64,000 bases of DNA from positions 49,781,786 through 49,845,785 of the forward strand of contig QCXZ01000041.1 in NCBI GenBank assembly GCA_025024175.1, given 5' to 3'. The notes under the pieces were generated by a model that was not told the DNA's origin, searched no databases, and saw only the letters and a list, made by a program, of their open reading frames with translations. The position numbers and the translations under genes were made by a program. Source of the DNA: Rhyzopertha dominica. Taxonomy: Eukaryota; Arthropoda; Insecta; Coleoptera; Bostrichidae. Positions within the stretch are counted from its first letter, which is position 1; every line of letters starts with the position of its first letter. Below are positions 38,400 to 49,260 of the stretch, one piece after another.

Positions 38400-39940
38400 A
38401 TGACACTAGCCTGCGGTTTTCACAGAAAATATGAATTAATGCAGTAAGAGCGAAAAATTAATTTTTAGCGCACTTAGGGCGAGGTTTGGAAATCGAAGCA
38501 CCAACTGGGATTTCCATTCAAGTAAAATATGTTGCTTGCAAAATTTTGTTAATCATTGGTCATGTCCTTTATTATCGCAAAAAACTGCATTCTTCGGTGA
38601 GGATCATCTTCATTCATGTTCCAACTGACTAATATTTTTGCCCATTCCAAATTGATACATCATTTGTAGCCGATTTCGGACCTCGAGATATTTTTTATTT
38701 ATCCAGCTTCTTTAAATTTTTTAACAATTTCGATATTGTGAATTGAACAATAGCATTTCTCTCCGTATGATCGCTGCTATTAAACAAATTTTGGTGTGAA
38801 CCATCATTGGGATTTCAATTCCTTCAGTTTCACTAAATTTCACTGACTTATTGAAGACTGCTAGAAACTGGCATGAAAAAAGGTCACCTTTGTTTGTTGA
38901 ATTATCGTCAAATCAATAAAAACCAATAATAACACTTGCAGAAATTGTCTTGGTAATGCTGTTTGTGGATTCTTCACAAAAATTTTGTTTTCGAACTCCA
39001 TCTCATTTTAAGAATAAAGAGAGAAATAAAATTCCGAAAAATTGCTTGGTAGTCATTTAAAAAAACGCAAAAAACTACACTGCCATAAAAATGCGTTGAA
39101 AAAACAAAAGTTTTACATTCTTAGACAAAGAACCGGTTATTCCATACAAAGATGGAAGTGGAGAACATAGCAACTTTGTATATACATACTAAAATATTCA
39201 CATTAGGTATATATTCTGACGATTTTGTCAAAAAAATATTAATTTCTGTGAAACTAATAAGGTACATACGAACTACGTTTACAAATATTCCTCTTCTGTG
39301 CACATGACGCTTTAAAAGCAAATTTGTCCAGAGATTATCGAAAGTTGATGTTTGATTAATGACTAACCGGCTTCTTACCTAACCGATCTATTTAATTTAA
39401 GCACGTTTCATTTTACATAATATAAAAAGTTATTAAGTTGCTGACGCCTTATCACACTCCTATACTAATTAGGCAGCAAACAGAAAGTGTCAGACTCTAT
39501 CTGGCATTCGTTTTTTAAAAACCGTCCCGTGTGCTCGGATGCTTTAGTTTTCCAAAAAGTGTTGCAAGTGTTGGGACCAATAATTCTCACTTTGTAAGTA
39601 CAAATCAAAAAGAGTCATGTATAGTGAGTAGTTTAAAACAATCGTAAAGGCATGTAAACGTAAAAGAACTTGTTAGCTAAGGTTAATGGATCCTACAATC
39701 ATTCACAAAGAAATTTCGTTACGTTTTTGCTGATGTTTAATATTTTTGGATTTCAAATTGTATCATTTTCTTGATTTTTTTAAATTTGGCTGTTCTGCGC
39801 AATTTAGTTGTAGAAGGAGGTAGCTGCATGAAAACTGTAGTGGTACTTTCTCCATTTTTAACCATTAAAGTTGCTGTATGCATTTACATTGTTACGAGCA
39901 CACTTTTTTAGTCCAAATATGAATCTGCAGCAGTTATCCC
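38400..39940. other. no gene recognised
   Basis: AT-rich sequence with short unrelated open frames. Its right part may include the 3' end of the reverse-transcriptase element on the minus strand; no poly(A) tail or target duplication was seen. Confidence 0.4.
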
Positions 39941-39947
39941 GCACCTT

Positions 39948-41022
39948 CTAAAGCCTGTATTTATTAACGGCATCAAGACAAGGGAAGAATACCATAAAAC
40001 AATAAAGTAAGTGAGGGATTACCAGAGATTCGCATAACATCTTTCTAAGTTTAAAGTCGAGAATAAGATGATTAGAGTACAAGAGCTTTAGAGCAACATA
40101 ACATTTTTTAATAACAGAAGACATGTGATTTTTAAAACGAAGGTCATTATCTATACTTAAACCAAGACTTTTGATTCTTTCATATACAGGCAGTTGATTA
40201 TGGTCCACATATACTTTAATATCATCCTTCACAAAACATTTTTGTGACGATTTCGACGCCAAGTATGCTACAGAACACTTATTGCTGTTCAACTTTAAGA
40301 TGTTATTAGAACATTTATTAATGTTGCCTAGATCCTCGTTCATTTCTAAGCATGCCCTCTCTATGTTCTGTGGGTCGAAATGGTGTAAAAGGTAAGTATC
40401 GTCAGCGTATGCCAAGCAAATTGAAAATTTGGGCTTCGAGAGTAAATTAAAAACAAAATTGGTCCCAGGATAGATCCTTGAGGGACTCCCTACGTCACTC
40501 TGCCAACATCAGACATTTCGCCATCCAGCAAGACTCGCTGGCACCTATTGAGTAAATAAGATCGGAAGAAATTAACAGAAACCTTATCAAAAACGTAGTA
40601 AGTCAGTTTACTACAAAGCAACACACGATCCAGTGTATTACAAGCTTTCGAACAATCCGATGAGACCAAAAGACTTGCCCTGCCAGCATCGGGGGATCCA
40701 ATAAACTCGTCCACCAAATTAGTCAACGCAGTTATTGTACTGTAATGAGTACGCATACCTGACTGNTTTTCGGGTATAATTTTAGCTTTATAAACATAAT
40801 CATATATTTGTTTATGAAGAAACTTTTCACATACCTTAGACAACACAGGCAAGATGCTGATTGGTCTCAAATCGGATACAGATTTAATTTCATCAGTTTT
40901 AGGCAAAGGTCGTATTAAAGCGAGCTTCCGCTCATCGGGATAATAACTGTGCTCGAAACAACAATTGATAATGTGAACAATATAGGTGCAAATAACAGGG
41001 CAACGGAATTTCAACATGGCGG
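39948..41022 (-). pseudogene. non-LTR retrotransposon reverse transcriptase, 5'-truncated
   Basis: The minus strand encodes the reverse-transcriptase core in order: LALIRPLPK, DLRPISILPVLSKVCEK, SSDCSKACNTLD (first catalytic Asp region), GVPQGSILGP near 40460-40487, then AYADDT holding the catalytic Asp pair near 40400, and a thumb region SLGLSIDNDLRFKNHM. This is the jockey/CR1-like non-LTR type. A stop codon just before GVPQG (about 40488) and a frameshift between GVPQG and YADDT inactivate it. The 5' end is cut at about 41019, inside a Tc1 relic, as usual for incomplete reverse transcription on insertion. Confidence 0.85.
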
Positions 41023-41570
41023 TATCCTTTGTAACTGGGCATTCGTATATTTAGGACATTTTTGTCTTTTACGAAATTTCAAACCATTTCTAGCAATTTC
41101 CCTAGTGATGATCATATGGGAAACTTGAAATCGCCGACCTAACTGTCTCGCTGAAATTCCTACTTTTTTGCGCTTTCTAGTATTTTGTTCACAGCTTCTG
41201 GGGACAAAACTCTTGGACGACCACTTTTTCGTAGGTTTATTCAAGGAATTCCTTGCTCACAATCTTCAATAGCGCGATAAATAGTTCTGATGGATATATT
41301 TTGATTTTGAAATATGCGTACATACAATTTCCTTATTGGGAAACGTATAATTACTCTTACGTATATCTATTTTGTAAAACATTTTTAAGTAAATACAAAC
41401 CAAAGTTGTACAGATGTCACAAGTATTGACATTCGAAAAATCCCGAAAAACATTTTGTGTCAAAACTTTTTTTACATACGTTATGCTTAGACAGTATTTG
41501 TCTAAGAGGCAGTATACTATCAAAGTAAAGATTGAATCTGTCAAAATTCCACACTCATGTTTACATGTTT
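41023..41570 (-). pseudogene. Tc1-like transposase N-terminal relic
   Basis: The minus strand reads SARQLGRRFQVSHMIITREI and RKRQKCPKYTNAQLQ, the second helix-turn-helix and linker of insect Tc1-like transposases. Further upstream, 41266-41544 is in a broken frame. The frame stops abruptly at QLQRI, where the reverse transcriptase begins, so the non-LTR element appears to have inserted here. The catalytic domain was not found on the other side. Confidence 0.6.
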
Positions 41571-42150
41571 TTTAGCACTTGCACTAAAATTTTCACTAGG
41601 ACTATTCGAATAAACAAAAGAACAAATGCCCACAAATTTCTAAAAATGCACTATTTTGTACTTGAGTAAAAGTTCTCGTCCAAGCATTTGTAAAATTTGT
41701 TGTATTACCAATTATTATCATTACACTAGCAACTGGAATGAACCCCCCAACAAAACGAGCACTTTCAACTCTGTAGCCAACCAAATAATTAAAAACCAAT
41801 AAAACCGACCTCTTTCCATAATCCCAGCGCCGTAATTAGCATCTAATCACCCCAAACAATGAATAATGTAAAAGGCAATAAAACTTATCAATATCCTGTC
41901 TTTATCTTCTCTAGCTCGTATCGTACCCCCGGTGCATTTGGGGTCAGTCCGCCCACCGAAAACTTCTGCGACGACCTTCCCAGCACAAGATTTCTGTCGG
42001 GACCACCCCTGGATTGCAGGCGACACAGGAGCCGGTGTCATTAGAGAATGTTCTCCAGACACGGGGTGGCTACAGTTCTTCGGGTCCAGACGTCTCCGGG
42101 TTCCTATCTCTTCGCTTAGTGTTTAGCTGGATGTAAAGTGGTGTAGAGGC
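41571..42150. other. upstream flank and likely 5' UTR of the membrane-protein gene
   Basis: The left part is AT-rich. From about 41920 it becomes GC-richer up to the ATG at 42151, fitting a promoter and 5' leader. No clear TATA box. Confidence 0.4.
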
Positions 42151-45100
42151 ATGCATCAGTTAAAAATATTCCGGTTATTTTGGACGGTGCTGTGCTGCGG
42201 TGCGCGTAAGTAGATTGCTGTTTTTTATCTTAAGTGATGTAATGTTTGTTTGGGTGAGAAAGCCGTTTTTCTTTTTTGGAATGCGGTGGTTGATTGAAAT
42301 TAAGTGCTAAGTTATAATTTAAGCAAAAAGATGGTAATTTTCAACAATATATTATAAAGTGATAGACAATAGGTGTAGATATAGCAAAGTTGCGCATTCT
42401 AAGTCTCGGGAATACGTCGTTGAGATATCAAATTAATATTTTTCGAATTTTGATATTTAAAAAAAATAAAATTTGTTATTTTTTATCGAGCAATAAAAAA
42501 ATAAGAGTATATCTTACAGCAATCTTTTTTGCTCCACGTGATAACGAGATAACGACTGCGAATTTTTAATGCGACTGTCTCGTTTTTTTTGGGATTTCAA
42601 AATGTAATAATACAGTTACATTGCTATTTAAAACCTTATGTAGGAAAAACCAGTAGTTTCATCAAGAATTCTTCAGGCTTTATTGACGTTATAGAACGTC
42701 TAAATTTTTCAGAAGCTGATATTTCAGTTAGTTTTCATGTGGTTTCTTTATTTCCGAAAGTACCCATACTCGAAACGACAGATATCATCAAATCCAAACT
42801 TAATAGAGATCTCCTAGGTGATACGAAGGCTAGCTTATCTAAAACAACTTATTTTTTATGAAACGGTAATTTTTATGAACAAAAATCATGTTGTGCAATG
42901 GGTTCACCTCTAAGTCCTGTAGTAGCCAATTTGTTTATGGAAAATTCTGAACAAGTAGAGATCAACAGTTTTCAATTCAAGCTAACATGTTGGTATAGGT
43001 ATGTAGATGATATTTATATTACTTGACCCCATGGTATAGAAGAGTTAGGTAAGTTTCTAAATCACTTCAACAGTCAAAATCCTGACATAAAATTTACTAT
43101 GGAATTAGAAAGCAATGGTAGTTTACCTTTCTTGGATAACCAAATTTATAAAGCCACTGGCCAGTCAGGACACAAGAATGACAAAAAATTAACACACACA
43201 CACACACAGATTTATATGCCACATCATCAGTTTTTTATAATTTAAAAATGCAGGAAAATATATGCCACTGCACAAGATTACCGCAACAAATTGACAATTA
43301 GAAATTATTCTTGATGTTTCTCTATAGTGGTCTTGCAAAAAAACTGACAAAGTAAGAATGATCTAACCCAAGTTACTCTATTAAATTATATTATATAGGA
43401 TTCAACTTAGTAATTTAAAATTAACTTTAATTATCATTATCCACTTCTAAACTCTCAACCACCTATGTTAGTTCTTGAACGCCTTCTTAATTAATGATAA
43501 ATATAAAAAGCTATTTATGACTAAATGTATATACTTCTGTCGAGTTTTTACAATTCCTAAAGATTTCTCAACTAGTATTGCGCTATCTAATATAACACAA
43601 CAGCGATCGTAATTAAAAATGCATCTTTTAGTTTCATGAAACCTTTAAATCTTATTTCTGACATGCCTTAATTTTATTTTTGGTTTCGCTCGTCCAAAAT
43701 GATAACCATTTTAATAAAATATTCACAGTTCATAATTAAATGAAAATTTTCACAAAAAATGACTTTGCTATTTAATGTCACAAGCAGTTTAAAAAAAGTT
43801 CAAAATAAGGCGATACTAAAACGAAAGTGGAATGGGTTAATAAGAAAATTAAAAATGCAAGCTACACCACCAGGTTATATATTTCATTTTGAACAAAAAA
43901 ATTAAAACGTGTGGGTTAAGTACTCAAAAACTCCAACAGATTCTCGTTAAACAACAATGTAAGTGTTCTAAAATTAAAAATTCTAGAAATGGGGTTAAAT
44001 AACACAAAGAAAGTATCCCAGAACAAGCTATACATATACAATAAACAATAGGAGTCGCTATAGATTGGCTTGACTGTAAGATAGTTCCTTATCATTTTAC
44101 GTTCGGTGGCGGTTTTGTTAGTGGCATTTTCGAATTATGTGTTTAATTAATAGCTTTTTCACTTATTCTTTGCGTTCCTTTTTGGGTTTTTGTTTTTCCC
44201 TACATTTTTCTTGTTCTTTTCATAGTAATTTTTCAGCTGCCAATTTTCCTCACTGTAGATACTGTAGTGTGACCCTTAATTTTTAATTGGTTTTAGCTTT
44301 GCAAGCATTTGATATTTCAACTGTATATTTACGATTTGATAATCTAGACAACATCTTTGTACTTGTTACATACATAACCCAGTTTAGTATTCAACTTCCT
44401 CGTGTGGACGCTGATAAAAATTTGAACAACTAGTTCTGTAAAAGACTACTACCTTTTTTATGTTGCAATCTGTGCAGAATCAACTAAAAAACGTCACAGA
44501 TAAAGCAGAAGGTCACTCCATCAGCATGTTAAAAAAAATTGAAAGAAAAAAATTCACCCGTACATATTTGAACCACGAGAAGCAAACCGATTATATTTAT
44601 GTTTGTGGATGGAATTTGTAGGGACATTTACGGAAAATTGTGCTTAAAATGAGACGCTGTCCCATCATTGTCCATCGCGAAATTCAAACAAGTTTGAGGA
44701 GATTTTATCTTAAAGCTATTTCTTTGAGTTGCCACAAAATTAGGTGTTTAGCAAATATTTTTTTAATTCAATTTGCGTAAATTCAAAGGTACATAGTGAC
44801 ATCGTTGTCAAAAAATTAAAACTGCCAATGTGATGGGATTTAAGAAACAGGGAAAAATTATTACGAAGTCCAAAATGAAGAGAAAAACGTACTTTTCTTT
44901 CCAGCAAGTCAAAATAGTGAAGTTTTAATTAGAGATTTGGTGATTTCAGAATAAGGAAACAATGTTTTTTCCTTTGCGTAAAATCAAAGATAAAAATTTT
45001 TTCTTCTTGTAAACTCGGTCCACGGACATAATGTATATTTGTACCCTAAAAATTCATAATGTTCTCTTGCTGCTTCAGGCAATTCTAGTTTTTGAAAAAT

Positions 45101-47023
45101 TAAATAATCTATTGTAAATATGAATATAAAACTTACTAGCGCCATAACCATTTTTAAATAGTATTCCGATACTACTGCTTATCGGTTGCCCTTTGTTATC
45201 AAAAGGTCATAATAAAGGAACTATTTCTACTTGTATTAATTAGCAGTGTATCTAGTTACAGTTCGGTGTACACGATAAAATTAGAAAAATTAAAGTACTG
45301 TTGGTTTTAAACTTAATATGGTCACAGGTAATATACAAAGGGCAATATAATTTACACAACTAATCAAACTATAATGAAACATATCTAACCACAATGATTT
45401 AGAGAGCCTAAGTAGGTATTTCGGTAACTAAGCAGTCATCTTCAGTAGAGTGAAGGAGGACACTAAGAGTGAGTGACAATAACGAAAACAATTTTGCTTT
45501 GCTAAGACAGCAATTAAGTTTTAACACTCACTGATAATTTAATTTAATTTTTAAATTAGAATCAAGCACAACCACAGTTATAACCCAATTTTTTATTTAT
45601 TCTAGTGGTAAGATGCGACTATCCCGACACCGACTACTACTCCATGGAAGAACCGTCCCCCGTCAACAAAACAAACAACGAACAAGTAAGCCACCCCCGT
45701 CCCCCTCGAAAACAATCAATCACAGATCGATTCTTTCAGCAAGCTCTTCCCAGAACGACCGACCAGAGTCCAACAGATGTTCCGGCGCACGAATCAAAAG
45801 AAAACGTCACATCTGTGGCCTACACCGCAGCGCGGGGGTCCAAAATAGACACAGGCAGCCCCGTTTACGAAGACAACGACCTTCCGATCGAGAAGTACAT
45901 GGAAATGCTCGACAGAGTGAATTCCAGCGAGGAACTGCTGGCGGCCGAAGAGATCTTCAGGGCGTCGCCGTCGGTGAACCTGGAGAACGAGGGCACTACG
46001 GAAACCTCGAGCTTGAGCACCGAGCTCAACGCGGGGGAAGCCACCAAGAGGATCGAGAAGCTTCTGAACGGGTGGTTTACGGGAGAAGCTTCAAAAAATT
46101 CCAGTGAGGCCCATTTGGTCGAAGAAACTACGAAAGCTAGTAGTTTGGGAGAAAAAGAAGTCGCAACTAACGCAGCAATGACTGAGACAAGCATCCAGTT
46201 TGATGTTCAAAAACTTTCTACTCAAGAGATGCTTGTGACCACAACAACAGCAAGAAATTCAGAAATTAACAGACTAGCTGATCCTCAAACAGAAGCACCA
46301 TCAACCGAACAATTACACAATTGGTTCACTGGTAAATCAGCTAGCTTTACTACAGAAATAAACATATTTGAAGAAACAACAAAGTCTCCAATTGGAAATG
46401 GCGAAGGATACTACGAAACCTACGGTGGAAGCTTTGAAGACATCAGCACAAAGAAAGAGAGCAAGACAGAAGCAATTGATCCAGATCTATACGATTACGA
46501 AGCCCACAGTAAGGAAATACGAACTAACCCGCCCGAAGTTTCAACTCAGTATGTAACAGAAGCAATCGCAAGCTCGTTACTAGTCACCAGAGAACTGAAT
46601 AAAGCAACCACTGAGGTGCTACACGAAGTCATACTGGTGCCAACGAAGAAAGGAAAAGAGGAGACAAGAAGCATGAAGCTCGAGCATGCAGGTAGTACCC
46701 AAGCTGGACCAGCTTCTTCAGAAGAAATCTCCACCACAATGAAACCAGAATCTGAACACGTCACCCTTCAAGAGGTAACACCCATCTCGTCCAACGCAAC
46801 ACTGGAAGTACTGCAAAACGTCAAAGAAGACGGTGATGAGGTTTCAACTCCAGAATTTTCCAAATCTGCGGGTATCACCACAGATGATGATGTAGAAAGC
46901 AGTAAAGTTCCAATCATAGTGGTGTGTACAGGACTAAGTGCTCTCGTTCTAATTGTTCTGGGAGCGTTCACGTACAGAAGAGTTATAGGGAAGAGAAACG
47001 ATTTCAAGCCAGCCGAGGCTTGA
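42151..47023 (+). CDS. secretory single-pass membrane protein with Thr/Ser/Glu-rich ectodomain
   Basis: Two exons: 42151-42205 (donor gcgc|gtaag) and 45606-47023 (acceptor attctag), joined in phase 1, giving 490 residues. Exon 1 encodes a signal peptide with hydrophobic core FRLFWTVLCCGALV. The mature ectodomain of about 430 residues is acidic and rich in Thr, Ser and Glu, with sequons, mucin-like. Two related segments of about 25 residues start at Trp175 (WFTGEASKNSSEAHLVEETT) and Trp258 (WFTGKSASFTTEINIFEETT). A transmembrane helix spans about 453-475 (VPIIVVCTGLSALVLIVLGA), followed by a short basic tail ending DFKPAEA. Type I topology is expected. I do not recognise the family. The high-complexity signal, anchor and in-phase splice make a real gene very likely. 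The 3.4-kb intron holds a Penelope-like relic. Confidence 0.85.
42589..43235 (+). pseudogene. Penelope-like element reverse transcriptase relic
   Basis: One continuous frame shows motifs typical of Penelope-like elements: PYVGKTSSFIKNSSGFID, VSLFPKVPI, AMGSPLSPVVANLFMEN, the catalytic RYVDDIYIT, IKFTMELESNGSLPFLDNQI. Two in-frame TGA codons, at about 42859 and 43024, both sit where the family usually has Trp. No GIY-YIG endonuclease domain is visible downstream; a CA microsatellite interrupts the frame at 43191. It lies within the intron of the membrane-protein gene in the same orientation. Confidence 0.85.
43191..43209. repeat. CA microsatellite
   Basis: About nine uninterrupted CA units at the 3' edge of the Penelope-like relic. 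Confidence 0.8.
43260..45605 (+). other. rest of the membrane-protein gene intron
   Basis: AT-rich with no further exon recognised. On the minus strand at 45419-45445 there is a ctgaaga ... gaaa arrangement resembling a hammerhead ribozyme core (see findings). Confidence 0.5.
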
Positions 47024-47873
47024 TTGGGCTTTAAGTGTTTGGACTGCTCAGTTTAAGTTACCATGTCTTTGTAAGATGTATTAGTTTATTTATGTTAGAG
47101 AGGTTTTATTGTTAATAAGAGTCGCAGGTGTTTCAAGATTGTTGTTTTATTTTGGACACATTTGTTAATTGTCCGTTGCTAAAACTGAAGAAATTGAGTG
47201 AAGTATGGAAAACAATGTAAAAAGAACGAAGGAGTTCCCGATATTATNGTGTAAATACCTAAACGACAAAAAAAATATTATCAATAGTACTCCCAATTAT
47301 AATAATATCCAGGAAGAATTAACACAATCTTATTAAGCATTAATAAAAGAGAGATATAAGTTATAATTATAATAAAACCAATAGCTACTGCATATCCTTC
47401 AGGTGCAGGATGTACGTTTTGAACACAAGCATAAACATCAAAGACTGTTAATCCTGTATTTAATACTTTGAGTGATTCTACTAGTTTCAAAGTGTACTAT
47501 CAATAACAATAAATGTGTTTGAATGTTTTGAGGACTATACAGTGCTGGCAAAAACAAACGATCAATTTCTTACAATTGTCAAAATCTTATCAACAGTTGT
47601 TAAGGATTTGATCATTCTAAGAAATTTACTGGATAATCTGTTTCTTTCAGCACTATTGGGTAGTATCATATGCAAATGTTTCTACGAATTCGCTCGATGT
47701 CTACGATACTAAACAGCAGTTTGCTTGGCATTAATCATAAACTTAAAAGAATTAATTTGCAATGATATATCAATATATAAACTACTACATTGTTGTATTT
47801 CCAAGAATATCAAGTAAAACATCTCATATATTAAAAAGCTGCATACCAAAGAACCAAACAATAAAGAAATATA
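47024..47873. other. 3' flank of the membrane-protein gene; possible opposing exons
   Basis: Contains the 3' UTR of the preceding gene. On the minus strand 47281-47478 is open and encodes a hydrophobic peptide containing NVHPAPEGYAVAIGF, preceded by an acceptor-like ttattgatag. It may be a terminal exon of an unknown gene or chance AT-rich hydrophobicity. Confidence 0.35.
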
Positions 47874-49260
47874 CGGGATGTTTCACGAATGATAATGACC
47901 CTGACGAAATTAAAAATGCACCCCAAAATTCATTTTTATAGCCAATGTGGTTATTTTACATAATAGTGTTATTTTAAAAATAAATTGGGAATCCATGGCG
48001 GCTGTGCGCTGTGGTTCCTGTCACTGTATTTATTAAAAGTCAAAATCTATTCAAATGATGAAAAAACAGATATGATTTTGATTTACGGTGAATGCAAGAA
48101 AAATGCTTCCGCTGCTGCCCGTTTATACAGACAACGTTTTCCAAATAGAAGAGCTCCTGCCGATACAATTTTCAAGAGACTTGAATTAACTTTGAGGACA
48201 AACAGGCCACCACTGAAAAAGTCAAGAGAAAGAACAGCAACAGGCCCTGACAATGAAATTACAGTATTGGAAATGATTGACGAAAATCCTCAAAGGGTAG
48301 TCTCAAGAGCAGTCTTCAGTACAACAAATAATTAAAGGCAATCAATTTCATCCGCATCACTTGCAATTGGTTCAGGTCTTAAAGGAGACAGATTATTATA
48401 AAAGACTGGCTTTTTGTAACTTTCGGGAACACTAAAATTTGAATGTTAGATTTTATGATAACATTTGCTTCTCAGATGAAGCAAGATTTTCTAATAATGG
48501 TGGAGTTAACAAACATAACATGCATTATAATGCGCAAGAAAACCCACGTTGGATTCGAGAAGGACATTTTCAAATTATCTACTCGACGAATGTCAGGTGC
48601 GGAATATTGGGGAATCAAATTGTTGGGCCTTATATAGTTTAAACGGCAATATTTTACCGGTACTTCTCCAAAATGTAAATTTACAAGTAAGGCAAGATCT
48701 ATGGTTCCAACAACATAGGGCACCTGCGCATTATCATACAATAGTGCGAAATCATCTTGATTTGGTTTTGCCTAACCGATGGATAGGAAGAGGTTCAATT
48801 AATCCTTGCCCACCGAGAAGCCCGGACCTTACTCCTTTGGATTTTTTTCTGTGGGGAATGGTAAAAGAGCAAGTATACCAAACATCAATTGAAAGTGTAA
48901 AATATTTAGAAAATAAAATACCTGATGCATGTAGATTCATCACTCCAGGAATGTTAATGCATGTTAAAAGATCGTTTTGGGCACGAATTCAAGCTTGTGA
49001 AAATAGCGGAGGGCGACATTTTGAGCATTTATTACATTAATGTTATTGAATAAACATATTTCAAAAATAACATTTGTTTTACAATACCGAATTTACTTAA
49101 AGCAAATGATTGAAGTTTATGTCAAAATTTACGAATTTATACAGCTCTCTACGTTTTACATTTTTTAATAAGATGAACAATTATCAATGTTACCTCTACA
49201 AACGTATTTTCGGTTGCATTTTTAATTTCGTCAGGGTCATTATCATTCGTGAAACATCCT
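47874..49260 (+). mobile_element. Tc1/mariner-superfamily element with about 43-bp inverted repeats
   Basis: The left end ggatgtttcacgaatgataa, continuing tgaccctgacgaaattaaaa, is mirrored at 49215-49259, with near-identity over about 43 bp. TA dinucleotides flank both ends, as expected for this superfamily. The interior carries the transposase relic at 48072-49040. Confidence 0.9.
48072..49040 (+). pseudogene. inactive mariner-like transposase
   Basis: The N-terminal part begins ILIYGECKKNASAAARLYRQ, the helix-turn-helix typical of insect transposases with a DUF4817-type start. The catalytic part shows ICFSDEARFSNNGG, then WFQQHRAPAHYH, then SPDLTPLDFFLWG. The second catalytic Asp (normally QQDGAPAH) is His. 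A stop near 48333 and frameshifts near 48430-48650 break the frame, with middle segments read in different frames. It is non-functional. Confidence 0.85.

Noticed and set aside
45613..46107. 164-codon frame overlapping the membrane-protein gene
   Set aside because: Alternate frame of exon 2; Arg/Gln-rich composition is an artefact of the real frame.
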